Under the pieces are notes generated by a model that did no database searches, was not told the origin of the DNA, and saw nothing but the letters and a program-made list of their open reading frames with translations. The translations under genes were made by a program, and so were the position numbers. This document shows, in pieces, positions 1 to 8,948 of a stretch of 64,000 nt of DNA (within the stretch, counting starts at the first letter, position 1; each line of letters starts with the position of its first letter). The DNA is from Bacteroidia bacterium (lineage in GTDB: Bacteria > Bacteroidota > Bacteroidia > J057): the NCBI GenBank assembly GCA_030430205.1, contig JAUIGE010000011.1:62001-126000 (forward strand), in the 5' to 3' direction.

Positions 1-447
1 TTCTTTATAGCCAATGGTAGTTTGGGTGCCCGTAGAACCGCCAGATCCTCTAAAATCGACAAGGAGGGTATTGTAGCCTATTTCCTGCAATAGTTTTGCC
101 CGGGATAGCATGGCAGATTTTTCACCGCTATATCCGTGAAATAAAATGACTTCTCCAATGGCGGAGTCCTGGCTGAGATACCAGCCCTCCAGAGTTATGT
201 TTTGGTTTGTGAAAAGGACCTTTTCAAAGGAATCCTGAGGCTGCCTGATATTTTCAGGTCTGGGATTCTGAATGCCAAAGAAAAGAACGGAGGCTTTTTG
301 AAGAGCGGAAAGCTTATCTGCCTGTGTTTTGGCTGTTTTTTCGGTGGAAAAATGGGTAAAGCGATAGCCATGAAAGGCCGCGACTATATTCAGCAGGAGA
401 AAGCCTGCAAGGGCAAGGCGAATGAAAAAGCGGAATCTTTTCTTCAT
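1..447 (-). CDS. alpha/beta hydrolase (S33-like), truncated by window edge
   Basis: Only the N-terminal 149 residues are in the window; the frame is open to base 1. The ATG at 447 starts a protein with a hydrophobic N-terminal segment (RFFIRLALAGFLLLNIVAA), which suggests a signal anchor. A central part follows with the oxyanion-hole motif LFHGYSGEKS and then LLVDFRGSGGSTG, both typical of alpha/beta hydrolases of the serine aminopeptidase S33 / BAAT type. The nucleophile elbow (GxSxG) and the His/Asp of the triad would lie beyond the left edge, so substrate and activity cannot be judged. It is transcribed leftward, downstream of a strong terminator, so it is probably independent of the fibre gene at 513-1973. 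Confidence 0.75.
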   Translation of the reverse strand, partial: MKKRFRFFIRLALAGFLLLNIVAAFHGYRFTHFSTEKTAKTQADKLSALQKASVLFFGIQNPRPENIRQPQDSFEKVLFTNQNITLEGWYLSQDSAIGEVILFHGYSGEKSAMLSRAKLLQEIGYNTLLVDFRGSGGSTGTQTTIGYKE

Positions 448-450
448 TCT

Positions 451-488
451 CAAAAATAAAAAAAGCCCGGACAGTTTCCTGTCCAGGC
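451..488 (-). terminator. intrinsic terminator of the DUF1566 fibre gene
   Basis: Read on the minus strand, a stem with the core GGACAG/CTGTCC, extended by GCC/GGC across one mismatch, has a 4-nt loop and is followed by a run of seven T and a second T run. It lies just after the stop of the gene at 513-1973. Confidence 0.75.
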
Positions 489-512
489 ATATATCTTATT
501 GGTTAATCTTTC

Positions 513-1973
513 TTAGAAAGAGAAAGATCTCACGGCGCGTACGCGGAAGAGGCTAGCTTTGCTTGCGCTGGTAGGTCCATTCGTAGGGTTGAAAGACCAT
601 GCATTGGTGAAGCTGGCCTGGGTAGAACTCCAGTAAGGTGCCGGGGTCCAGGTGCCAAATCCGTTGAGGACCAGGTTGTTGAACATGTGGGTGGTGGCAT
701 CTATGGAAGGCAGGAACCAGTCACTTTTTCCATTGAGGACGAGGTCATCACATGCTTTTGCTGCGGTAGCAAGTGTACCTGAGTTGGCCACGATGGCTGT
801 GGTGTTTGTCTGACCCAGACGTACGCCGGCATTGTCAGAGTTGTTGACAAACCAGCTACCACCCCAGATGGCAGAGTCCAGATCAGCATAGGAAGCTACC
901 AGACCAAAACAATTGGCTGTATCTACATAAAAGATCATTCCTCCTTCATAATCAATTCCATAGAGGGAATCCACAGGGATGCCCATACCTATGATCTCAC
1001 AAGGATTGTAACCTTCGCCGAGCAGGAAGTTGACAGCACAGGGAGCACACTGTGAGCCACCGCAGTCAACACCAACTTCGTCGCCATTCTGTATGCCATC
1101 ATCACATCTTGGATTGGCCAGGGTAAGACCTGGGATGATTACCCAGTTACTTTGGCTCAGGAAGAGGGTATCATTGGAAAGAGAAACTCTCAATGACTGG
1201 ATTTCATTGGTTACATCGCCGTCGACCTCTGTGTCGAGTTTGTTGTTCCAGTTGCTCACATCAGCTGCTGTGATGCCACCGGCCACAGAAGCAGCAAATA
1301 CCGGATCTGACTCAGTATCCAGTTTTCCATTCCAGTTGCTTACATCAGCTGCGGTGATGCCGCCAGCCACAGAAGCCGCAAATACAGGGTCAGCCTCTGT
1401 ATTGAGTTTGCTGTTCCAGTAAGAGGTATCAGAAGAAGTGATAGCAGCAGCCAAAGAAGCTGAATAAACAGGGTCAAGCTCGTTGATTGGGCCTGTCACA
1501 GCAACAGCAGTCTGGGCATTGTCTGCCTCATTTGCTGTGTTTGCATGCAAAGCATAAGGCACACTCAGCAACTGAGAGGTACCCATCGGGCGATAAGAAC
1601 TTCCGCCTTTGTCGTCCAATTCTATCTGAACAAATTGCTCATGGCCTGCCCAGTCAACAGATGCCCAACTTCCGGCAAAGACAGTTCCCTGGCCTATATT
1701 TAAAGAAACCAGGCCAAATGCGTTGGTGGTATCTTTGTGTGTCTCAATATATCTGGCAACGCCCATAGGGCTGCCTTCGAGCATGCGGATACGCAGGCTT
1801 ACAGCCTGATTGGCAAGAGGTTGTCCAGCGGCATCGCGAATGACTGTTTGGTACTTGAAAGCATCAGGTGACTGAGCTAAGAGCTCCTGGCTGAAAAAAC
1901 CAAGCATGACAACGACAAAAAGAGTAAGCTGTTGAAGGCTCGTAAAGAAAGTTGTTTTGTTAATGTGTTTCAT
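513..1973 (-). CDS. secreted fibre-like protein with 28-residue repeats and a DUF1566-type C-terminus
   Basis: 486 residues. A signal peptide (about residues 1-34, ending LLAQ) is followed by a module typical of Bacteroidota surface proteins (FKYQTVIRDAAGQPL, residues 39-53, to SVPYALHA near 143). Next come three 28-residue repeats (about 162-245) of the type LDTESDPVFAASVAGG; two are nearly identical and the first is diverged. A cysteine-rich DDGIQNGDEVGVDCGG segment (291-306) precedes a C-terminal DUF1566-like region (about 320-486) with DWFLP and PYWSSTQ motifs. Such proteins are usually exported adhesin or fibre components; no ligand can be inferred. It follows the small T9SS protein at 1989-2471 by 15 bp, so the two are probably co-transcribed. 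Confidence 0.8.
   Translation of the reverse strand: MKHINKTTFFTSLQQLTLFVVVMLGFFSQELLAQSPDAFKYQTVIRDAAGQPLANQAVSLRIRMLEGSPMGVARYIETHKDTTNAFGLVSLNIGQGTVFAGSWASVDWAGHEQFVQIELDDKGGSSYRPMGTSQLLSVPYALHANTANEADNAQTAVAVTGPINELDPVYSASLAAAITSSDTSYWNSKLNTEADPVFAASVAGGITAADVSNWNGKLDTESDPVFAASVAGGITAADVSNWNNKLDTEVDGDVTNEIQSLRVSLSNDTLFLSQSNWVIIPGLTLANPRCDDGIQNGDEVGVDCGGSQCAPCAVNFLLGEGYNPCEIIGMGIPVDSLYGIDYEGGMIFYVDTANCFGLVASYADLDSAIWGGSWFVNNSDNAGVRLGQTNTTAIVANSGTLATAAKACDDLVLNGKSDWFLPSIDATTHMFNNLVLNGFGTWTPAPYWSSTQASFTNAWSFNPTNGPTSASKASLFRVRAVRSFSF
1239..1490 (-). repeat. three 84-bp in-frame tandem repeats in the fibre gene
   Basis: Units encode 28 residues each. The two units at 1239-1406 are nearly identical in protein and close in DNA; the unit at 1407-1490 is diverged. 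The period keeps the reading frame, so unit gain or loss would change fibre length only. Confidence 0.8.
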
Positions 1974-1988
1974 CGGAACAGAGTGTTG

Positions 1989-2471
1989 TTAGTTAAGTTT
2001 CTGAATGTTAAAAGTTTTGACAGATTTTGCGTGCTTGTCTGTCAGGCGGAGGAAGTAGGTTCCCGCTGCAAATGAAGAGAGATCAAGGCTGGTAAAAGAG
2101 CTGAGGTTTTCCCTGACCAGCAATTGCTTGCCACTGGCATCTATTAATGCCAGACCAATCCTTTCAGTAGACTCTCCAAATTCAATATTCAGAAAGTTAG
2201 TCGTGGGATTAGGAAAAACGCGAACCTGAAGACTTTCCTTCAGGTCTTCCAGAGCTGTAACCATCAAGTATGGCTGATGGAATCCCTGGGTCATGGTGGT
2301 CTGACCGTTTACCAGGGTGGCGGTTTGGATTTCTCCGATCGTCCAACTCATCTGGGAAGTGGTACCAGTAAAATGATCTCCGGAGGAACTGATTACTTCG
2401 GGCGAAGTAGTCTGGCTTAGCCCCCATAGACACATGATCATTACAAGAACAAATAAAGTAGGTTTTTTCAT
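1989..2471 (-). CDS. small T9SS type A sorting-domain protein
   Basis: 160 residues. An N-terminal signal peptide (MKKPTLFVLVMIMCLWGLSQ) is followed by a short domain containing SWTIGEIQTATLVNGQTTMTQGFHQP. This motif is widespread in small Bacteroidota exported proteins. A C-terminal T9SS type A sorting domain follows (about 80-160: VFPNPTTNFLNIEF, then GTYFLRLTD). T9SS cargo crosses the outer membrane and is usually anchored to the surface after the C-terminal domain is removed. It lies 15 bp upstream of the fibre gene in the same orientation, consistent with a two-gene surface-protein operon. No enzymatic motif is visible. Confidence 0.85.
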   Translation of the reverse strand: MKKPTLFVLVMIMCLWGLSQTTSPEVISSSGDHFTGTTSQMSWTIGEIQTATLVNGQTTMTQGFHQPYLMVTALEDLKESLQVRVFPNPTTNFLNIEFGESTERIGLALIDASGKQLLVRENLSSFTSLDLSSFAAGTYFLRLTDKHAKSVKTFNIQKLN

Positions 2472-2598
2472 CGCGAGTATTGTTTAAACATGTAAAAGAA
2501 AGTTAGTGTGCGATTACAAAGCGACAAAAGTAACTAAATAATGTACAATTATGAATGATATTTTTCCCTAATTTCGAAATGCAAAAAAATGAAATTTT

Positions 2599-4086
2599 CT
2601 AGCTTTTTTTCCCTTTCGAATCCCATTTTGAAACAAAATATCCAGCAAGCAAACCTACTGCAAAAGAAGGCCCCAACTCAGCCATTTTATCAAAATAAAT
2701 ACCAATGCCATCGACTGCAGGCATGACAAATTTGAAAAAAGGAATGCTCAAAAAACCACTAATCATAGCAGCTATAGCACCTTTTTCGGTAAAGCCTGTC
2801 CAGAATAAAGATAAAATAATGGCTGGGCAAAAACTGGCCGCAATGCCCGACCAACCAAATATGACAAACCAGAATATGGTCCGCTCGGGCGTACTCACCG
2901 CTACTACCATGGCTATTGCCAGGGCTGATAGGGCCATGATAAGGGTCACTTTTTGGGAGAATCTTGTCAGGGATTCCAATGACAAATTGGGCTTAAATAT
3001 TTGCTGGTAAATATCCCGGACGATTGCACTGGAGGCTACTACCAGCAGAGAATCTATGGTAGACATGATTGCAGCAAGTACTACTGCAACATAGAGCCCA
3101 ATGAAAAAAAGTGGCAATAGATGCTCCACCAACATGATGAGAGAGTTTTGACCATTGGCCCCCAAAACAGCTTCCACATCTGCCCCCGCATCTACAAAAA
3201 AGTAATGAGCCAAAATCCCTATCATCACTGCTGCGGCATCTGTTATCAGGGTAAAAACAACCGCAACCCAGCGCCCTTTATTGATTTCTTTCTCATCTCT
3301 GATTGATATGAAGCGGACAAACAACTGGGGGGAGCCCATGAAACCCAGCCCAATAAAGAAAAAGCCTAATAGGGTGAAAAAATTGAGGGTGGTAAACCCG
3401 CCTTTCCCCCAAATATTGAGCAAGCCAGGATCAGACTGCTCAAGACTTTGCCAAAGGGGGGGGGCTGATTTTAAGAAGAAAAAAGCCACCAAAGGAAGGC
3501 CGACTAGTCCCAAAAACATCAACAATCCCTGAAATAAATCAGACCAGGCTACCGCCACAAACCCACCAAAAAGGATGTATATAACCACAATTCCAAAGCC
3601 TACAAGGGCTCCTGTAAAGTAATTCCATCCCAGAAAAGTTTCGAAGGCTGTGCCCGTAGCATCGATCTGGGCACTTACATAGATCACCACAAAAACCGAT
3701 AATATCCCAGCTGCAATGATGCGCAAACGATGGGTTTTTGATTGGAAATGACTGACAAGAAAATCGGGAATGGTGATAGAATCATACTTATCTGTCAAGC
3801 GTTTGAAACGCCTGGCCATGACAAACCAGGCGACGCCTACGCCGATGACCTCTCCTGCAACCACCCAAAAGGCGCTTACGCCTACCACAGCTCCCAGGCC
3901 GGTAAGCCCTAGTAACAACCAGGCGGATTCGCCTGTTGCGCGGGAGGAGAAGGCCACCACCCAATAGCCCAATTTTTTCCCTCCCACATAATAGTCTTTG
4001 ATGTCCTTTATTTTCCGCGAAGCAAACCAGCCAATCAGGAACAGTATGGCAAAATATCCGAAGAGAAACAGCAGTTTTGTAAGCAT
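2599..4086 (-). CDS. putP: sodium:solute symporter, PutP-like (SSS family)
   Basis: 495 residues with about 13 hydrophobic segments. The N-terminus (GYFAILFLIGWFASRK then DYYVGGKKLGYWVVAFSSRATGESAWLLLGLTG) has the SSS-family layout of helices 1-2 with the sodium-site region. IMSTIDSLLVVASSAIVRDIYQ (about 335-356) is the conserved helix 8-9 signature. The closest well-known relative is the sodium/proline symporter PutP. Substrate assignment rests on overall resemblance and should be read as proline or a related compound. It is bounded upstream by the terminator of the 4202-6232 gene, so it probably has its own promoter in the 55-bp gap. Confidence 0.85.
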   Translation of the reverse strand: MLTKLLFLFGYFAILFLIGWFASRKIKDIKDYYVGGKKLGYWVVAFSSRATGESAWLLLGLTGLGAVVGVSAFWVVAGEVIGVGVAWFVMARRFKRLTDKYDSITIPDFLVSHFQSKTHRLRIIAAGILSVFVVIYVSAQIDATGTAFETFLGWNYFTGALVGFGIVVIYILFGGFVAVAWSDLFQGLLMFLGLVGLPLVAFFFLKSAPPLWQSLEQSDPGLLNIWGKGGFTTLNFFTLLGFFFIGLGFMGSPQLFVRFISIRDEKEINKGRWVAVVFTLITDAAAVMIGILAHYFFVDAGADVEAVLGANGQNSLIMLVEHLLPLFFIGLYVAVVLAAIMSTIDSLLVVASSAIVRDIYQQIFKPNLSLESLTRFSQKVTLIMALSALAIAMVVAVSTPERTIFWFVIFGWSGIAASFCPAIILSLFWTGFTEKGAIAAMISGFLSIPFFKFVMPAVDGIGIYFDKMAELGPSFAVGLLAGYFVSKWDSKGKKS

Positions 4087-4141
4087 CTAATAATGTGTCT
4101 TTTTCTCAAATGTTAAGGTTTATTCTCCGCTATTGCAAATG

Positions 4142-4178
4142 AAAAGCCTCAGGCTTTATAAAGAAACCTGAGGCTTTT
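4142..4178 (-). terminator. terminator after the beta-helix/dockerin T9SS gene
   Basis: A perfect 12-bp stem (AAAAGCCTCAGG/CCTGAGGCTTTT) with a 13-nt loop; the stem ends in T runs on both strands. It lies just downstream of the gene at 4202-6232 and before putP. It could act in either direction, but only minus-strand genes flank it. Confidence 0.8.
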
Positions 4179-4201
4179 ATGGGAAGAAATTAGTTGTTCC
4201 T

Positions 4202-6232
4202 TTATCGGATCAATACTTTTTTTACCCAAATCCCCTCCTCAAAAGTCATTTCAATCAGGTAAAATCCTGCTGGAATATCCTCCCAAAGAAGGTGGGATTG
4301 ACCAGAGCCTATTGTCAATTGGCTCAGCTGAAGCTTGCCTTGCAAGTCAAACAGTCTTGCCTGCTGCAAGTGGGATGATGGATGATGAATCTGCAATTCG
4401 GTATGTGCCGGAACAGGGAAGAGAGAAAGGTCAGGCTGGAAGGAGGGATCCATAGCAGTATGGGGGTCCTCTATGTTGAATTGCCCGTCACGGGCCTGGA
4501 GTTCAATCTCCTCTGCCTGGCTGCTCCAGGCAAAAGATTCCAATATTTGCAACTCAAAAGGCATGCTGCGCTTGTATAGGTCATCATCTATGACGACGAT
4601 GAGGTCTGCGATCTTGCCATGGCCACTCCGGTCCATGTGGTTTATGCGTGTGAGGGCGATGTCCACCCGTCCGTGGGAGAAGAAATCTTTGTCCAGGGTG
4701 ATCATGTCTTGATTCTTATTTCCTAACCATGAACTGCCATAATTCAGCCAAAGCCTTTCCGGCTCCACCTGGCTTGTATCATAGCCGATGGCAAAGCCGA
4801 TTCCATATATGTCATGTGCCATGCTGTCGGAGGTGCCGAGATGGATTTCGAAGGTGACAGTGTCACCTGGGAAGAAGACCGGCCTAGCCGTTGTTAGGAA
4901 TAGAGGGACATGGCCGCTGGCGCGGCCTCCACGGCTATAAATATGGGTAAGCCCATAGTTTTGGTTGATCGCGGCTGTGTCGGCAAAGCCGACGGTGCCA
5001 TTGCCGTCGCAGTCGGCATGCTTGAGGTTGCGCCCGTTGGGCAGGGTGTCGGCCCAGTCGGGGCCGTATTGTGGCGTCCAGCTCAGGCTGGCGTTGGGGC
5101 GTAGAGGCCCGGTCTCGCCGAAGGCGATGCCCAGGTAGAGCAAATCTGTATAATTACAGATTTGGTTGAAATTGGCGTCTCCCGGCATTACGGGCGTATG
5201 ATGGGCAGTTGGCACACAGCTGCTGTCAATAGGCCAGAAAACCTGGCTGTTATTATTTTTGAAAATAGTAGAATCAATGCTGAGAGAGTCCAGGGTGCAC
5301 CAGCAATTTTCCTTCAAATCTACGGTATAGGGCAAGGTGACAGAAGGAGGTAAAATCACATTGGCCAGTGCATTCTGGCAAAATGTATTGGCTCTGTATA
5401 CATGCGGGTAAACCCGCAGGGTGTCATTCAGGAATATTTCCAGACCCCGCTGGTTGTTCTTTACGGTATTTCCCCTGAAAACATGGTAAGCATGCACCGT
5501 TCCCGTCACAGGATGAGTATAGTCAGCAAGACCAAAGTAACAGCCTACAGTATTGTCAACAAATTCATTTTCAACGACTTCGCTGATGCTTATGCGCATA
5601 CCCACATGTATGTTGTGAACAAATGAGCTGTTTCGCACATCGCACATCCAAAGGTCTTCAGCTCCAAAAGAATTGAGCCGGAAACCACAGTGATGGATGT
5701 CTGCGAAATAAAGGGAGTTAATACCCAGGGTATTATTTTCAAAGAGGCATGCGATCACTTTTGACCAGGGGCCATGGTGATTTTCATCACCGGAGATGCC
5801 GTCCACATTGTGGCGAAAGTGGCAGTGTTCTATTTCGAGAGAATAGTCATTTCCCTCCATGTTGAGCCCGACTTTGGCATGCTCAATGAGGCAATAAGCC
5901 ATCACTATTTTGCCCACAGCCCGGATGCCGGGCCAGCCGATAGGCGCCGTAACAGTCGCTGTATCCAGCGTAAAAATGATCGAATCTGTCGGTCCACCTA
6001 TGGCGGACAGTTCTCCATCGACCTCGATGCGTGCCAGTTCATTGACCCGAATCACCACGCTGGGTTCAATCTCCAACCTGACACCCGTACGTACCTCAAT
6101 GGTATCGGTGACTATATAGGGACTACCTGCAAGGGTCCAGGTCGTATTGACAGTGATATCGCTGCTGATGGTCGTTTGAGCGATTAGTTGGCTAATGGCC
6201 AATAAGGCGATAAGAATGGCTATCTTTTTCAT
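4202..6232 (-). CDS. right-handed beta-helix protein with dockerin-like repeats and T9SS sorting domain
   Basis: 676 residues. Signal peptide (MKKIAILIALLAISQLIAQ). Residues about 20-330 form a parallel beta-helix-type region (GVRLEIEPSVVIRVNELARIEVDGELSAIG, then repeated turns such as MEGNDYSLEIEHCHF). About 350-430 carries two calcium-binding dockerin-like segments (GDANFNQICNYTDLLYLG and DCDGNGTVGFADTAAINQ). A cohesin-like beta region (about 445-565) and a T9SS type A domain (about 590-676: DLSLFPVPAHTELQIHH, ending KKVLIR) complete it. The domain mix suggests a surface-exposed carbohydrate-binding or polysaccharide-active protein, but no catalytic residues are recognisable. It is a single-gene unit ending in a strong terminator. 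Confidence 0.8.
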   Translation of the reverse strand: MKKIAILIALLAISQLIAQTTISSDITVNTTWTLAGSPYIVTDTIEVRTGVRLEIEPSVVIRVNELARIEVDGELSAIGGPTDSIIFTLDTATVTAPIGWPGIRAVGKIVMAYCLIEHAKVGLNMEGNDYSLEIEHCHFRHNVDGISGDENHHGPWSKVIACLFENNTLGINSLYFADIHHCGFRLNSFGAEDLWMCDVRNSSFVHNIHVGMRISISEVVENEFVDNTVGCYFGLADYTHPVTGTVHAYHVFRGNTVKNNQRGLEIFLNDTLRVYPHVYRANTFCQNALANVILPPSVTLPYTVDLKENCWCTLDSLSIDSTIFKNNNSQVFWPIDSSCVPTAHHTPVMPGDANFNQICNYTDLLYLGIAFGETGPLRPNASLSWTPQYGPDWADTLPNGRNLKHADCDGNGTVGFADTAAINQNYGLTHIYSRGGRASGHVPLFLTTARPVFFPGDTVTFEIHLGTSDSMAHDIYGIGFAIGYDTSQVEPERLWLNYGSSWLGNKNQDMITLDKDFFSHGRVDIALTRINHMDRSGHGKIADLIVVIDDDLYKRSMPFELQILESFAWSSQAEEIELQARDGQFNIEDPHTAMDPSFQPDLSLFPVPAHTELQIHHPSSHLQQARLFDLQGKLQLSQLTIGSGQSHLLWEDIPAGFYLIEMTFEEGIWVKKVLIR

Positions 6233-6395
6233 AAGGAAATGATCTTTGTGATTTGCTATGGTACAAGTATAGAGGCTTTTGTTGGGATAGTAAATGCAAT
6301 TGTTGGTGAGTTCTTGCTTTTAAATGTTGGATTAAATATTTTTAATTCATTGATTTATAGTTAGTTGTGTGTATGTTTTTTGAGTTAAAATTTTT

Positions 6396-7844
6396 ATGAA
6401 AATACCTCAAACCCGCCTCTTCCTTTTACTCAAAGACTTAAAAGAGACAGAAAAGGAATCTTTTGATGTTTTTGTACAAAATCCTTTTTTCCAGGTGGAA
6501 GACCGATCCCGGCGGTTTTGGAAGCTTATTTTTTCGCAGGAAAATTGGGCTGAGCTATCTGAAGCACAACTTTTCTCTGCGGTTTTTCCAGGGAAAAATT
6601 TTCATGCCCAACGCCTGTACGAGGCCTTTAATGCACTCTATGCACATCTTCAGCGCTTTTTAGCCTATAAGGCATGGGAAAATCTGCCTTTTGAAAAAGA
6701 GAAGGCTTTTCTTCTGGATTTGGAAAAGCGAAAGCCGCCACGGCTTTTCAATCAGCACCATAAGGCCTTTTTGCAGCGGCTGCAGGCACAGGACCGGCGA
6801 GACGCCGCTTATTTCCAGCAGCGATATGCCTTTGCCGCCCTGGCAAATGAGCATTATGGCCTCCAGCAATTGCGGGTGCCTGACAAGCACCTGCAGGAGA
6901 AAGCTACTTTTCTTGACATTTTTTACCTCGCTACCAAGCTCCGGGATTGCTGTGAGTTGCTCAACCGAGCCCATATTTTCAATGCGCCTTATGATCCGCG
7001 CGAGATCGAAAGAACCTGGGCGTTTTTGGAACTTCAGCCTGAAAACATCCGCCAGGAACCCCTGATCCAGGTCTATTGCCTGGTATTGGAAATGCTGGAA
7101 GAAAAAAGGCTGGAAGCCTTTGAAGAATTGGTCCGTGCCCTGACCGACCACCAGGGAATCTTCTCCCAGGCAGAGGTCAGAGCCCTCTATAAATATGCCC
7201 AAAACCACTGCATCCGCCGCATCAACCGCGGGGAAAGTGATTTCAATGAAGCTTTATTTGGCCTGTATAAAGAGCAATTGAGCAATGGGATGATGTATGT
7301 TTCAGGCCAGCTATCGCATACCGACTACAAAAATGTCGTTTCCAATGGCCTCAAACTGCATGCCTATGCCTGGGTGGAGGCTTTTATCGAAAACCAAAAA
7401 ATGTTCATACCCGAAGCCTTTCGGGAAAATGTCTATGAGTATTGCCGCTCGCATTTTCATTTTGAAAAAGGGCAGTGGAAAGAGGCGATTCGCCGCCTGC
7501 AACAAGTAGAATTTACAGATCTGCACTACCAGATCGGAGCGCGCTATATCATCGTCCGTTCCTATTATGAATTGGAAGATTGGGATGCCCTCAGCTACCA
7601 ATTGCCCGCTTTTATCAGCTTTCTTAAGCGAAATAAAGGCGTCTCCCCCCAAAGCCGGGCCTATCACCTGAATTTTATTCGGTTGCTCAAACAACTTGCC
7701 CGCCTCAGCGACAAGCGCGATGTGTGGAAAACGGAAGTTTTCCAGCGCCAGTGGCAGAAGTTATCTGATCTATCAGAGGAGCTTTCGCATGCCGCGCATG
7801 CGGAGTGGATTCGGGAGAAGGTGGAGGAACTGAAGGAAATATAA
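6396..7844 (+). CDS. hypothetical helical protein
   Basis: 482 residues, no signal peptide and no transmembrane segment. The sequence is rich in Leu, Glu, Phe, Arg and Gln with the pattern of an all-alpha repeat protein (for example AFEELVRALTDHQGIFSQAEVRALYKYA, about 245-273, and HFHFEKGQWKEAIRRLQQVEF, about 352-372), like a degenerate TPR or solenoid fold. I do not recognise a named family. It is the only plus-strand gene between 1 and 11 kb and converges with the deoxynucleoside kinase gene 47 bp downstream. The ATG at 6396 follows an AT-rich 160-bp gap that probably holds its promoter. A cytoplasmic scaffold or regulator is possible but unsupported. Confidence 0.75.
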   Translation: MKIPQTRLFLLLKDLKETEKESFDVFVQNPFFQVEDRSRRFWKLIFSQENWAELSEAQLFSAVFPGKNFHAQRLYEAFNALYAHLQRFLAYKAWENLPFEKEKAFLLDLEKRKPPRLFNQHHKAFLQRLQAQDRRDAAYFQQRYAFAALANEHYGLQQLRVPDKHLQEKATFLDIFYLATKLRDCCELLNRAHIFNAPYDPREIERTWAFLELQPENIRQEPLIQVYCLVLEMLEEKRLEAFEELVRALTDHQGIFSQAEVRALYKYAQNHCIRRINRGESDFNEALFGLYKEQLSNGMMYVSGQLSHTDYKNVVSNGLKLHAYAWVEAFIENQKMFIPEAFRENVYEYCRSHFHFEKGQWKEAIRRLQQVEFTDLHYQIGARYIIVRSYYELEDWDALSYQLPAFISFLKRNKGVSPQSRAYHLNFIRLLKQLARLSDKRDVWKTEVFQRQWQKLSDLSEELSHAAHAEWIREKVEELKEI

Positions 7845-7891
7845 ATTTTCGAAAGGCTCTGCTTTCAGGTCGCCCATCAGGAATTGGATAT

Positions 7892-8545
7892 TCAAAATAA
7901 CCCAAACAACTCTCCATCAATTTTATTGATCACAAAACCCAGGTCATCAGGATTACCTACATAATCCAGCTTATTGGCATCAATGATTAACAATTTTCCT
8001 TCCTCATATTCACCGATCCATTTCTCATAATACCTGTTCAAATCTTCCAGGTATTTGATGCTGATGGTATTTTCGTAGCCTCGCCCCCGTTTGGAAATTT
8101 GGCCGGTCAATTTGGAGATATCAGCTTTGAGGTAAATGAGCAAATCCGGAGGAGTCACGGTCCGCACCATGGTTTGAAATAACTCAAAGTAGGTGTCATA
8201 ATCGCGTGTCGAGAGAAAGCCTGAGTCCCTCAGGTTTTTGGCGAAGATGAAGGCATCTTCATAGATGGTGCGGTCCTGGATGATAGTACCCGCCTCATCC
8301 TTGAGGTCAAGGATGTGGTTAAAGCGGCTATTGAGGAAATAGATTTGCAGATTGAAGGCCCATTTGGACATATCTCCATAGAAATCTGCCAGATAAGGAT
8401 TGTTGTCCACAGCCTCAAACTTGGGCTTCCAGCCATAATGATGGGCAAGTTTGGTGACCAGGGTAGTCTTGCCGACACCTATATTTCCTGCCACTGCTAT
8501 ATGCTTAATGGCGGGTTTTTCCATCTTTTTTGATTCATCGTTCAT
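7892..8545 (-). CDS. deoxynucleoside kinase family protein
   Basis: 217 residues. P-loop GNIGVGKTT at residues 20-28. The dNK-family motif QDRTIYEDAFIFAKNL (about 88-103) matches the ER(S/T)xYxD pattern used for sugar binding and catalysis, and KRGRGYENTISIKYLEDLN matches the lid/RxxR region. The family phosphorylates deoxyadenosine, deoxyguanosine or deoxycytidine at the 5'-OH in nucleotide salvage. Which base is preferred cannot be read from these motifs. It is on the minus strand, 54 bp downstream of the DUF6916 gene, separated from it by a short ACGAAAA repeat. Confidence 0.85.
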   Translation of the reverse strand: MNDESKKMEKPAIKHIAVAGNIGVGKTTLVTKLAHHYGWKPKFEAVDNNPYLADFYGDMSKWAFNLQIYFLNSRFNHILDLKDEAGTIIQDRTIYEDAFIFAKNLRDSGFLSTRDYDTYFELFQTMVRTVTPPDLLIYLKADISKLTGQISKRGRGYENTISIKYLEDLNRYYEKWIGEYEEGKLLIIDANKLDYVGNPDDLGFVINKIDGELFGLF

Positions 8546-8560
8546 TGCCCGAAGCTAGCA

Positions 8561-8581
8561 ACGAAAAACGAAAAACGAAAA
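8561..8581. repeat. three-unit heptamer repeat ACGAAAA
   Basis: Three exact 7-bp units between the kinase start codon and the DUF6916 stop. It is the shortest member of the heptamer repeats scattered over intergenic sites in this window. Confidence 0.7.
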
Positions 8582-8599
8582 AGCACCGATGAATGGGAA

Positions 8600-8893
8600 T
8601 CATGTAAATACAGACTCATATAAAAAGCCTGTTTGGGGGCCTGGTCCCAGGGGTACCATAAAAAGGTGAATTTCTCCCAAATCCGCATGCCTCAGAAGAT
8701 AGGTTGCTTGCTGGAGATATTGATCTGTATGGCTTGTCTGGAATACCAGCGAAAATCGCTTGCGAGGCTGGCCTTCTATATCCGGAAATTCCTTTACTTC
8801 TGTCAGGATCAATTCCCAGTTTTCAGCGTCTTGAAAGGGAAGTTCAAAAGTGCTTTGGAGGAGAGGCTTGAATGTTTCTAGGGATAAGTCCAT
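8600..8893 (-). CDS. DUF6916-like small protein
   Basis: 97 residues, no signal peptide. The pattern FKPLLQSTFEL, then RKRFSLVFQ, then QATYLLRHADLGEIHLFMVPLGPG and a C-terminal YESVF matches my recollection of the DUF6916 family. These small proteins are often encoded beside tail-collar (MdpB-like) genes. It is the third member of the module here: three collar genes, GNAT, DUF6916. Function is unknown; a partner or assembly role for the collar proteins is inference from proximity only. Confidence 0.7.
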   Translation of the reverse strand: MDLSLETFKPLLQSTFELPFQDAENWELILTEVKEFPDIEGQPRKRFSLVFQTSHTDQYLQQATYLLRHADLGEIHLFMVPLGPGPQTGFLYESVFT

Positions 8894-8948
8894 AAAATGA
8901 GATTAAATGTTCGTGAGTTGGTTTTCTGTTCTAAGATCAATAGGCAAA